Positions 7,835-14,932 of a stretch of 50,925 bases of DNA are shown one piece after another. The translations under genes and the position numbers were made by a program. The stretch covers positions 1 through 50,925 of the forward strand of contig CALVAN010000014.1 of NCBI GenBank assembly GCA_944325555.1, read 5' to 3'. Under the pieces are notes generated by a model, which was given only the letters and a program-made list of their open reading frames with translations, was not told the origin of the DNA and did no database searches. The DNA comes from Candidatus Gastranaerophilales bacterium. GTDB taxonomy: Bacteria > Cyanobacteriota > Vampirovibrionia > Gastranaerophilales > Gastranaerophilaceae. The stretch's first letter is position 1, and the number at the start of each line of letters is the position of its first letter.

Positions 7835-9448
7835 CTAAAGTTCAATTTTGGAATTGTTGAAATCTTCGGGCTGATATGCGTTAACCACCGCTTTAGCACA
7901 TTCTATACCATTATTATAGATAAAACACTCAAACGAAACAAGTTCGTTATCGCCAAACACTTCTCGTGCAATAACTTCATAGGTTTTTCCGTTTTCAAAT
8001 TTTTCTATAGAGCAATTGTAAGAACGGCTGCCCAGAAGAAAACCTACTTTGGGTTCACCATCCGCCCGTCTGAAATACGAATAACACCCTATTGTCTGAG
8101 CCATGAACTCTATGCCCGCAAGCGGAGAAACACCATTGATTGTTTCATCAAAAAACACTTTATTTTTGTCTATTTTAACAATTGATTTTACAAATTTTTC
8201 TTCAAAATTTACCTCTAAAATTCCGTCTATTAGTATCATTGGCTTGTCGTGAGGCAAAATATTCGATAAGTCGTTTATGGAGTATAACAGCTTGTTTTTT
8301 GGCTCTTCGTGCTTTCCAAAGATAATTACTGCGTTAGAACCGCCGAAACCAAAAGCGTTGCACATAACATAGCGATTGTTTTTTGCTTTTTCTCCTTTTT
8401 GGGCTAATTTTATTTTTGCAATAGAAGGATCGTAATCACCGTCAAAGTTGTGAGGAATCAGATATTTTTCGGAATTTATTTCGTCATCAAGAAATGCAAG
8501 ACACAATGCGCTTTCTACTCCAGATGAAGCCCCGAGACAATGACCTGTTAAAGATTTTGTAGAGCTTGCGGGTGTTTTGTCTTTAAAAATTTTATAGACC
8601 GCATTTGCTTCCATTAAGTCGTTTGTGATTGTACCTGTGCCATGAAGGTTTATGTAATCTATGTCTTCGGGTTCAAGACCAGCCTCTTGCAGTGCAAGTT
8701 TCATAGCTTTTGCCGCTTGAATGCCTTCCGGGTCAGGTGTTGCGCTGTGGTATGCATCTGAGGTTTCTCCGATACCGAGGATTTTTATGCCTTTGTTTAC
8801 ATCTTTTTCAAGTATAAAAAGCGCTGCACCTTCTCCAATATTAATTCCGTCCCTGTTTTTAGAAAACGGTCTGCACTTTGAGGCAGACATAACTTCAAGC
8901 GCACTGAATCCGAAAACAGGTGTCTTTGACAGTGAGTCTGCCGCTGCGCAAAGTACAGCATCGCAAATTCCGTTATCCAAAAGCTTTACACCTGTAGAAA
9001 ATGCTTTAATCCCCGAAGTACAGGCTGTGGAAACACCGGTACAATAATTTTTTAAACCGAGATGTTCTTTTAAAAATATTGCGGGGGAACCTATTTGAGA
9101 ATGAAATACATCTCCGCTCTGTTCATATTCGTTTACACCTGCATTTGTTGTGCCGACAACTACAGCTATTCTGTCTTTGCCATATTTTTCAATAAGTGTA
9201 TCAATGTCTTTTTTGATTCCATTAACACAGTGCAATAGCAGCGTATTGGTTCTTGTGTTGAATTTTGGGTTGCTGATTTGGGGTAAAGTTTTTTTTACAA
9301 TTCCGAAATACAAATTTGTCCCCTTAACAATACTGTCATCAGGTACAAAAAAATCCGCATCGGGCGAAAGCGAGTTTTCAAAAATTTCTTTAACTTCCGA
9401 ACCGAGGTCACAAATTGCGCTGTATGATGTGATAGAAATATTTGCCAT
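7835..9448 (-). CDS. Ketosynthase-dehydratase fusion (ApeO-like + ApeP-like)
   Basis: 537 residues. Residues 1-380 are a ketosynthase with Cys143 (STACTSG), His269 (NLHGTGT), His303 (SLTGHCLGA) and the NAFGFGGSN loop. After a short linker, residues from about 390 form a hot-dog-fold dehydratase of the ApeP type: ILPHDKPMILIDG with His400 and GIEFMAQ with Glu447. In the well-studied clusters these are two separate genes, apeO and apeP. Here the frame runs through without a stop and both active sites are present, so I read it as a real fusion rather than an error. It is divergent from the ApeC-like gene at 9467, its expected partner. Confidence 0.88.
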   Translation of the reverse strand: MANISITSYSAICDLGSEVKEIFENSLSPDADFFVPDDSIVKGTNLYFGIVKKTLPQISNPKFNTRTNTLLLHCVNGIKKDIDTLIEKYGKDRIAVVVGTTNAGVNEYEQSGDVFHSQIGSPAIFLKEHLGLKNYCTGVSTACTSGIKAFSTGVKLLDNGICDAVLCAAADSLSKTPVFGFSALEVMSASKCRPFSKNRDGINIGEGAALFILEKDVNKGIKILGIGETSDAYHSATPDPEGIQAAKAMKLALQEAGLEPEDIDYINLHGTGTITNDLMEANAVYKIFKDKTPASSTKSLTGHCLGASSGVESALCLAFLDDEINSEKYLIPHNFDGDYDPSIAKIKLAQKGEKAKNNRYVMCNAFGFGGSNAVIIFGKHEEPKNKLLYSINDLSNILPHDKPMILIDGILEVNFEEKFVKSIVKIDKNKVFFDETINGVSPLAGIEFMAQTIGCYSYFRRADGEPKVGFLLGSRSYNCSIEKFENGKTYEVIAREVFGDNELVSFECFIYNNGIECAKAVVNAYQPEDFNNSKIEL

Positions 9449-9451
9449 ATT

Positions 9452-9460
9452 TGATATAAT
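9452..9460 (+). promoter_or_regulatory. Extended -10 promoter giving a leaderless start
   Basis: TGATATAAT (TATAAT at 9455-9460 preceded by TG) ends six bases before the ATG at 9467, so transcription should begin on the A of the start codon. No -35 match is evident and there is no ribosome binding site. Confidence 0.6.
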
Positions 9461-9466
9461 ACTACC

Positions 9467-10096
9467 ATGAAACAGAAAAATGTATTTTATATTTCTAATA
9501 TAAATTTTGTTGATGGCGAAGATGCAATTGATAAACTTGATTTATCATTTATCCCCGCAATGTCACGCCGAAAGCTAAGCAAGGTTGATAAATTGGCACT
9601 TAGTGTTATGCAAAGCGCTTACAACGGTGGCGACATTGAAATTGTTTTTGCCTCGCAATACGGGGAACTTGACAGGTTAAATAAAATAATCAGCCAGTAT
9701 CAACAGGATAATGAGGTTTCACCTATTACTTTCGGCGGTTCCGTGCATAACAGTGTTGCAGGTCAATTTTCGCTTCTTAATAAAATCTATAAAGCTTATA
9801 ATGCTCTTGCGTCAGGAGAAAATACATTCAGTGCCGGACTGCTGGAAAGTTTTATGTGTGCAAAAAAAGGTGAAGTGCTTTTTTGTTTTGCAGATAGTTA
9901 TAAAGAAATAATTGCTTGTGCATTTCTTGTTTCAGAAGTCAACAGAGATGGTTCTTTAAAATTGTTTTTGAATACAGGCAATTCTGCTTTGCAGCCATCA
10001 AAAAATGAATTTTATGACTTTAAGAGACTTATTGAAGGATATTCTGATTCTTTTGTAAGTAATGATTCACTTTTTACCGTAACACGGAGTATTTAG
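9467..10096 (+). CDS. Ketosynthase-like chain-length partner (ApeC-like)
   Basis: 209 residues, matching the short N-terminal ketoacyl-synthase-like family (PF13723 type). Visible family parts: RRKLSKVDKLAL, FASQYGELDR, then a GGSVHNSVAGQFSLL stretch and SGENTFSAGLLES. There is no TACTS-type nucleophile, so it should be catalytically silent and work as a chain-length-factor-like subunit. In studied aryl-polyene systems ApeC pairs with ApeO. Here the ApeO homologue is the divergent fusion gene at 7835-9448, only 18 bases away. It is followed after four bases by an acyltransferase gene. Confidence 0.8.
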   Translation: MKQKNVFYISNINFVDGEDAIDKLDLSFIPAMSRRKLSKVDKLALSVMQSAYNGGDIEIVFASQYGELDRLNKIISQYQQDNEVSPITFGGSVHNSVAGQFSLLNKIYKAYNALASGENTFSAGLLESFMCAKKGEVLFCFADSYKEIIACAFLVSEVNRDGSLKLFLNTGNSALQPSKNEFYDFKRLIEGYSDSFVSNDSLFTVTRSI

Positions 10097-10100
10097 CAAA

Positions 10101-10844
10101 ATGAAAAAATATTTTCGTTCTTGTATCGTAATATTTTCATTTTTGTTTTTTGGAGCATGTTCTTTAATTTTAGGATTTATTGTAATACCTAGTATGGGAC
10201 TATTTATAAAAAAAACAAATAGACGAAAATCTTTTTGTGCTGTTATACATAATCTGTGGGCGTTTTTTATCGGCTTTATGGAAAAAACCGGTTCCATAAG
10301 ATTTAATCTTACTCAAGAGCAAAAACAAGTTTTAAGCAATCTTAAAGGGTCTGTGATAGTGGCAAATCATCCAAGTTATATAGATATCGTGCTGTTGATT
10401 GGGTCAATACCAAATACTCTTTGTATAGTAAAGAAAGAGATTAAAAACAATCCTGTTATGAGTAATATTGTTAAATCAACTTATCTTATTAATGATGAAG
10501 AAAATGAGACTTTACAGAATGAAGCCCAAGAGGCATTGAATGCCGGATATAATATTGTGATATTTCCTACCGGAACTCGAACCATAGAGGGAGAACCTTT
10601 GAATCTTCACAGTGGAGCAGCTTCTATTGCAATGTTTGCTGGTGCCCCAATAGTTCCTATTCACATATCTTGCGATTATCGGTTTCTTGCAAAACATCAA
10701 AAAATATATGATGCCGGAGAGAAACCTGTTAATTATTGCATAAAGATTAATGAGACAATCAATATCGAAAATTTCAAAACACCTGATATAACAGATACAA
10801 AACTTCGGAGACGTATAAATGCTGTTATAAAAGAAAGAATTTAA
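10101..10844 (+). CDS. 1-acyl-glycerol-3-phosphate-type acyltransferase (ApeD-like, PlsC family)
   Basis: 247 residues with an N-terminal membrane helix (about residues 7-32). The PlsC block I motif H-x4-D is present as NHPSYIDIVL, and block III as FPTGTRTIEGEP, followed by block IV IVPIHI. Such acyltransferases in aryl-polyene clusters are thought to transfer the polyene acyl chain onto a lipid at the cytoplasmic membrane. The gene starts four bases after the ApeC-like gene and is the last before a 550-base gap that interrupts the plus-strand cluster. Confidence 0.87.
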   Translation: MKKYFRSCIVIFSFLFFGACSLILGFIVIPSMGLFIKKTNRRKSFCAVIHNLWAFFIGFMEKTGSIRFNLTQEQKQVLSNLKGSVIVANHPSYIDIVLLIGSIPNTLCIVKKEIKNNPVMSNIVKSTYLINDEENETLQNEAQEALNAGYNIVIFPTGTRTIEGEPLNLHSGAASIAMFAGAPIVPIHISCDYRFLAKHQKIYDAGEKPVNYCIKINETINIENFKTPDITDTKLRRRINAVIKERI

Positions 10845-10894
10845 AACAAAAAATCAATGTGTTATACTTACTTTATTAAAAAAGTGAGGGCTGT

Positions 10895-10927
10895 ATGGAA
10901 AAATTAGTTTTTGCATTTGATTTATGA
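10895..10927 (+). other. Ten-codon mini-ORF, possible gene remnant or leader peptide
   Basis: GTGAGGG stands just before an ATG, and the frame reads MEKLVFAFDL then TGA. The start is well formed but the frame closes at once and is followed by a three-fold ATTTTAAC-type repeat. It may be the surviving head of a decayed gene or a leader peptide. I see no further coding frame that continues it. Confidence 0.25.
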
Positions 10928-10952
10928 TTTTAACAATTTTAACAATTTTAAC

Positions 10953-11096
10953 TTATAAATTATTTTTCTTTGTTTCTTTTATTCTTTTGTTGTAATCCTG
11001 TTCCGTTAAACAGTACCCTGCGCCGTCGCTTTCAATCCACAGTATTTCCGTCTTTTCCTTTTTATTTTCATTCTTTGTGTTAGGTTCTTTTTCCAT
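10953..11096 (-). CDS. Small hydrophilic protein (47 residues), unknown
   Basis: The minus-strand ATG at 11096 is preceded by AGAGGT at a good distance. The product starts MEKEPNTKNENKKEKTEI, then has a compact core WIESDGAGYCLTEQDYNKR and a basic tail. It is highly charged with no signal peptide or membrane segment. The gene lies antisense within the gap that splits the polyene cluster. I do not recognise it; the ordered core and good start suggest a genuine small gene. Confidence 0.45.
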   Translation of the reverse strand: MEKEPNTKNENKKEKTEILWIESDGAGYCLTEQDYNKRIKETKKNNL

Positions 11097-11360
11097 TTTT
11101 TACCTCTTTTATCGTGTTATACAAGTTAGATTGGTTTGATTCCTTTGCCTTAGGCTTAATTTTTGTACTTTTTTGTATATTGATATATGACAATATTGCC
11201 AAACAGCCAGAACATACAATATTTACTTATATCCAATCCGACATTGCGGCACAAAAGCAGCATGATTAAAGAACAGATATTAAAAAATATAAGCATTCCG
11301 TGTATTTTCATTTATCTTATTATATCACTTTATGACTTTTTATCTGTATTTTAAACGGAA
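11097..11360. other. Intergenic region upstream of the acyl carrier protein genes
   Basis: AT-rich. The only frame I can point to is a 30-codon plus-strand ORF at 11262-11354 (MIKEQILKNIS..., one hydrophobic segment), with no ribosome binding site, so I do not call it a gene. Upstream signals for the minus-strand small gene and the promoter at 11361-11389 flank it. Together with the mini-ORF at 10895 it looks like the scar of a lost gene. Confidence 0.3.
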
Positions 11361-11389
11361 TTGACTTTATATCAGGGTTAAGCAATAAT
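11361..11389 (+). promoter_or_regulatory. Promoter of the second polyene operon, leaderless start
   Basis: TTGACT at 11361-11366, 17 bases, AATAAT at 11384-11389. Six bases later comes the ATG of the first acyl carrier protein, with no ribosome binding site between. Confidence 0.65.
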
Positions 11390-11395
11390 ATTTAT

Positions 11396-11665
11396 ATGGA
11401 TAAAGATAACTTAACTCTGGAAGATGAATTAAAAGCTTTTATAATAGAGGCATTAGAACTTGAGGATATTACTCCTGATGATATAGAAACTGAGGCTCCG
11501 TTGTTTATTGACGGATTAGGGTTGGATTCTATTGACGCTCTCGAGCTTGGTATGGCGTTAAAGAAAAAATACAAGCTTGCTTTGGGAAGTGATAAAGAGG
11601 AAAACAAAAAACATTTTTATTCCGTTAAAACACTGGCTGATTTTATCAGGAATGCTCGGGCATAA
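11396..11665 (+). CDS. Acyl carrier protein 1 (ApeE-like)
   Basis: 89 residues. Ser45 in GLGLDSIDALE is the phosphopantetheine attachment site, within the usual helix-II D-S-hydrophobic signature. Highly acidic as expected. In aryl-polyene pathways one acyl carrier protein holds the aryl starter and the other the growing chain; which one this is cannot be told from sequence. First gene of a tightly packed operon running to 17112. The start has no Shine-Dalgarno sequence and is predicted leaderless. Confidence 0.92.
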   Translation: MDKDNLTLEDELKAFIIEALELEDITPDDIETEAPLFIDGLGLDSIDALELGMALKKKYKLALGSDKEENKKHFYSVKTLADFIRNARA

Positions 11666-11676
11666 GGTAGCGTAAT

Positions 11677-11928
11677 ATGGCTGAATACACTAGAGATGAA
11701 ATTTTTAATGTATTGAGAGATATTCTTGTCAATGATTTTGAAATAGAAGAAGACAAGATTGTTGCTGATGCTAATTTGTTTGAAGATTTAGAGTTTGACA
11801 GCATTGATGCTGTAGACCTCGCTGTAAGACTACAGGAATACACCAACCAAAAAATTTCTCCCGATAACTTTAAAGAAATCAGAACCGTCAGCGATGTTGT
11901 TGATGCGGTAGAAAAACTCATTGCGTAA
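11677..11928 (+). CDS. Acyl carrier protein 2 (ApeF-like)
   Basis: 83 residues. Ser42 in LEFDSIDAVDL is the phosphopantetheine site. It starts 11 bases after the first acyl carrier protein. Its stop overlaps the start of the next gene (TAATG), a translational coupling. Two tandem carrier proteins are a hallmark of aryl-polyene clusters. No housekeeping acpP is visible in the window, so these are dedicated or shared carriers. Confidence 0.92.
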   Translation: MAEYTRDEIFNVLRDILVNDFEIEEDKIVADANLFEDLEFDSIDAVDLAVRLQEYTNQKISPDNFKEIRTVSDVVDAVEKLIA

Positions 11929-12368
11929 TGAAATATTTTAAACTCCTGATGAATTTTATAAAAAGGTTTGCTTTCGTTTTTTCTACATTGTTCACTTTGG
12001 GTATAATTGCTTTGTTCTGCTTTACGGGGCTGAGAGAACTTAAGTTGTATCCTGTCGTTATGAATTTTTGTATTTTTTGTGTGTTTTTCTCTTCTCTTTT
12101 TGATAAAGAAACGATTATACAAAAATTTGCCCGCATGTCGGAGGGTGGTGGCGAACTTCACCCGAAAATAAAAACTTATACCAAAAATCTGACATATATA
12201 TGGTGTGTGTATTTGTTTTTTCAGTTTTTGTTTTCTTTTGCAACCCTTTTTATGAGTGACAGAGTCTGGGTGATTTTTAACGGCTGTGTTTCTTATATTT
12301 TACTGGGGACGTTTTTTGCGATAGAATATGTTTTTAGAATCCGTTTTAAAAAGAAACATAATCTGTAA
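11928..12368 (+). CDS. Polytopic membrane protein of the polyene cluster (ApeG-like, COG4648 type)
   Basis: 146 residues with about four transmembrane helices, two before and two after a polar loop that carries KFARMSEGGGELHPKIKTYT. A membrane protein of this size and layout always lies between the acyl carrier proteins and the ligase gene in aryl-polyene clusters. Its exact role is not established. It overlaps the preceding stop by one base and is followed after three bases by the ligase-dehydratase gene. Confidence 0.75.
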   Translation: MKYFKLLMNFIKRFAFVFSTLFTLGIIALFCFTGLRELKLYPVVMNFCIFCVFFSSLFDKETIIQKFARMSEGGGELHPKIKTYTKNLTYIWCVYLFFQFLFSFATLFMSDRVWVIFNGCVSYILLGTFFAIEYVFRIRFKKKHNL

Positions 12369-12371
12369 AAA

Positions 12372-13997
12372 ATGAATCTGTTTGAAATATTTCATACAAA
12401 CGAATATGATTCCCAAACTTTGCTAATGCATGAAGGCAAAGATATATCTTTGCAACTTTTTAAAAATTATGTTGTCTCAGGTGTTGAATTTTTGAAAAAA
12501 CAAAATACTGATAATGTTGTAATTTTAAGCAACAGTATATTTGATTTTGCTGTGTGGTTTTTTGCTTGTATTGCAACTAAAAAAAAGATTTTTTTGCTTA
12601 CAGAGGCTTCAAAATTAAGATATTTAAATTTTGATTACTTGGTTGTTGAGAAAAATCCTCCATTAATTGAAACGAAATTTTCTTTTTCTCAAATTGTACC
12701 GGAAAATGTTTTAATCAATTTTTATACCTCAGGTTCAACATCTACACCCAAACATGTTGTCAAAACTTTAAGCAATGTCCTCTCTGAAGCCAAGGAGTTG
12801 TACAATACGTTTTTTAAAGATAATCACAAAGAACTTAGATTTTTGACATCTACTCGTTTGCAGCACATGTATGCTTTTTCTTTTTGTTTTATATTGCCTT
12901 TATTTTCTTTTGATAAATTTATTTTGGATACAACAGAGGTTTGTTATCCTGATGATGTGAATTTTAAAGATAGTGTTTTTGTTTCAACTCCTTCCTTTTT
13001 AGAAATTTTTTCAAAATATTCTGTTGAAAATCATTATTCTCCGGAACTTATTTTTAGTGCAGGGGCTAAACTAGATGCGGCTGTATTTCAATATTTGCAA
13101 AAATACAGTACCGTGATTGATATATATGGGTGTACTGAATCAGGTACAATTGCATATAAACAAAATTCAACGGACGAATTTTTAACTGTTTTAAATAATG
13201 TAGAGGTTACTGTTGGTGCTAATTCTCAAATTGTTGTGAAATCTCCCTACTTTATGGAAACAAGTCTTTTATTGGGGGATATGCTAAAAATTCTTGATGA
13301 CAAGCATTTTATACTGACAGGAAGAGCCGACAGAGTTTTTAAAATTCAGGAAAAAAGAGTGTCCGCACCTGAGATTGAAGAAGCTTTACTTAATTACGCA
13401 AATGGTTTTGTAAAGGATTGTTATTGTCTGAAAGTCGGTGAAAAACTCGGATGTGCCGTAGTCTTGACGAATAAAGGCGTGGCTGCTTTTGATGCAGATA
13501 ATAATTCGCTGACAAAATTGACTGCTAAATTAAAGAGTTTTTTAAAAGGGAAAACAGAGATTATTCCTCAAAAATGGAAATTTCTGCATGAAATGCCTAA
13601 AACAAAAGAGGGCAAAATCGATAAATTAAAACTGGAAAAATTATTTAAAACAAATCTTTCTCTGCCTTTTGTGACCGATTATGCCAAAGACAAAAACGCT
13701 GCACAATATTCTTTGATTTTTGCTGACGGCTGTAACTTTTTTGAAGGACATTTTAACGGTTTTCATGTATTGCCGGGGGTTGTGCAGCTTTATTATGCAC
13801 ACCGTTATGCAGAAGATGCATTTGGTATTGAGGTGTCTGATAATTGTGTGAAAAAAATTAAGTTTTCGAAAATAATAAAGCCAAACCAGAAAATTAAATT
13901 GGTATTTGAAAGAAAAGATAATTTGATAAATTATATGTATATGCACGATGATAAAATTTGTTCAAGCGGAGTGTTAACAATAAATGAAAAAGATTGA
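12372..13997 (+). CDS. Acyl/aryl ligase fused to a dehydratase domain (ApeH-like + ApeI-like)
   Basis: 541 residues. The N-terminal part is an AMP-forming ligase: TSGSTSTPK at 119-127 (phosphate-binding loop), YGCTESGT, LTGRADRVFKIQEKRV and the late lysine motif TKEGKIDK near residue 413. From about residue 436 there is a hot-dog dehydratase domain with His460 in FEGHFNGFHVLPGVVQL, the ApeI signature. The ligase should activate the aryl starter and load it on a carrier protein, and the dehydratase should form the double bonds together with the ApeP domain. Some other genomes carry this fusion. The thioesterase gene overlaps its 3' end by 14 bases. Confidence 0.87.
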   Translation: MNLFEIFHTNEYDSQTLLMHEGKDISLQLFKNYVVSGVEFLKKQNTDNVVILSNSIFDFAVWFFACIATKKKIFLLTEASKLRYLNFDYLVVEKNPPLIETKFSFSQIVPENVLINFYTSGSTSTPKHVVKTLSNVLSEAKELYNTFFKDNHKELRFLTSTRLQHMYAFSFCFILPLFSFDKFILDTTEVCYPDDVNFKDSVFVSTPSFLEIFSKYSVENHYSPELIFSAGAKLDAAVFQYLQKYSTVIDIYGCTESGTIAYKQNSTDEFLTVLNNVEVTVGANSQIVVKSPYFMETSLLLGDMLKILDDKHFILTGRADRVFKIQEKRVSAPEIEEALLNYANGFVKDCYCLKVGEKLGCAVVLTNKGVAAFDADNNSLTKLTAKLKSFLKGKTEIIPQKWKFLHEMPKTKEGKIDKLKLEKLFKTNLSLPFVTDYAKDKNAAQYSLIFADGCNFFEGHFNGFHVLPGVVQLYYAHRYAEDAFGIEVSDNCVKKIKFSKIIKPNQKIKLVFERKDNLINYMYMHDDKICSSGVLTINEKD

Positions 13998-14400
13998 AAC
14001 CCTGTATAAAACAAAGGTTGAATTTTACGACCTTGATCCAATGAATGTTGTTTGGCATGGAAATTATGTAAAATATCTTGAGGCAGCAAGGTGTGATTTT
14101 CTTGAAAAAATCGGCTGCACATACGACGATATAAAAAATGCGGGATATGCTTATCCTGTAGCAAAAATGGAGATGAAGTTTATTACTCCGTGCATATTTA
14201 TGCAAAAACTGGTTATAAAAACAGAATTAGAATCATTGGAGCCGTCTTTAAATTTTAAATATACAATTTTGGATGAACAAACAGGTGCAAAACTTTTTAG
14301 CGCCAAGACTATGCAAATATGTTTGGAGATAAAAACAAGAAAAACTGTTTACAGTGTGCCTGATGTATTGAAAAATAAGGTAGAAAACTATGAAAGTTAA
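13984..14400 (+). CDS. Hot-dog thioesterase (ApeK-like, 4-hydroxybenzoyl-CoA thioesterase family)
   Basis: 138 residues. The family's N-terminal signature is clear: VEFYDLDPMNVVWHGNYVK with the catalytic Asp, then YLEAARCDFLEKIG. Enzymes of this kind hydrolyse acyl-ACP or acyl-CoA thioesters, possibly releasing stalled chains or the finished polyene acid. It overlaps the ligase gene by 14 bases and the LolA-like gene by 11 bases, consistent with translational coupling. Confidence 0.88.
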   Translation: MKKIETLYKTKVEFYDLDPMNVVWHGNYVKYLEAARCDFLEKIGCTYDDIKNAGYAYPVAKMEMKFITPCIFMQKLVIKTELESLEPSLNFKYTILDEQTGAKLFSAKTMQICLEIKTRKTVYSVPDVLKNKVENYES

Positions 14401-14932
14401 ATATATTTGTTTTATGTGTATCTGTTTTTGTACGCTGCTTGCTCAGGTTGCAATTGCGGATAGTGTATTAAATCACAAAATTACTGCTAAGCAGGTTGCT
14501 GATAAACTTCCTGAATTTTCTGATACTGTATGTAAATTTACACAGGAAAAGTCTGTAAAAAATAGTACAAACGGTGAGATTATTCTAAAATCAGGAGGTA
14601 ACTTCAAGTTTGAAAAAAATAAAGGTGTTACTTTTGAAACAACATATCCTGTAAAAACGGTTGCGTCATATACTACTGAACAAAATAAGCATGTAAACTC
14701 AATAGTCAAAGCCATTGCTAACAAAAATTACTCATACCTTGAAAAGAATTTCGATATTTACTATCTCCCATATTCAAAAAACAAATGGGAGCTGGCATTA
14801 AAACCTAAAAAACAAAGTAAAGCAGCTACAGCTTTGAAACTTATAAATATTAAAGGTGAAAAATCCATTGATAATATGGTTATAGATACCCAGAATAGTA
14901 AAACTATAATAAACTATACAAATTGCAAATGA
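14390..14932 (+). CDS. LolA-like periplasmic lipid carrier (ApeL-like)
   Basis: 180 residues with a clear signal peptide (about residues 1-23, ending IADS). The mature part reads like LolA: a FTQEKSVKN segment, GGNFKFEKNKGVTFETTYPVKT and later LKLINIKGEKSID. LolA-family carriers bind lipid acyl chains in the periplasm. In aryl-polyene clusters this one is thought to move the product towards the outer membrane. It overlaps the exporter gene as ATGA. Confidence 0.82.
   Translation: MKVKYICFMCICFCTLLAQVAIADSVLNHKITAKQVADKLPEFSDTVCKFTQEKSVKNSTNGEIILKSGGNFKFEKNKGVTFETTYPVKTVASYTTEQNKHVNSIVKAIANKNYSYLEKNFDIYYLPYSKNKWELALKPKKQSKAATALKLINIKGEKSIDNMVIDTQNSKTIINYTNCK

Noticed and set aside
7709-8185. 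158-codon open frame on the plus strand
   Set aside because: It lies antisense to the ketoreductase and the ketosynthase-dehydratase fusion, whose motifs are clear; the product has no recognisable domain.
7835-9448. Ketosynthase-dehydratase fusion as a sequencing error
   Set aside because: The linker between the domains reads in frame with no stop, normal codon use and both active sites intact.
13894-14205. Antisense open frames over the ligase and thioesterase genes
   Set aside because: Shadow frames of well-supported genes; rich in His, Phe and Ile with no domain pattern.
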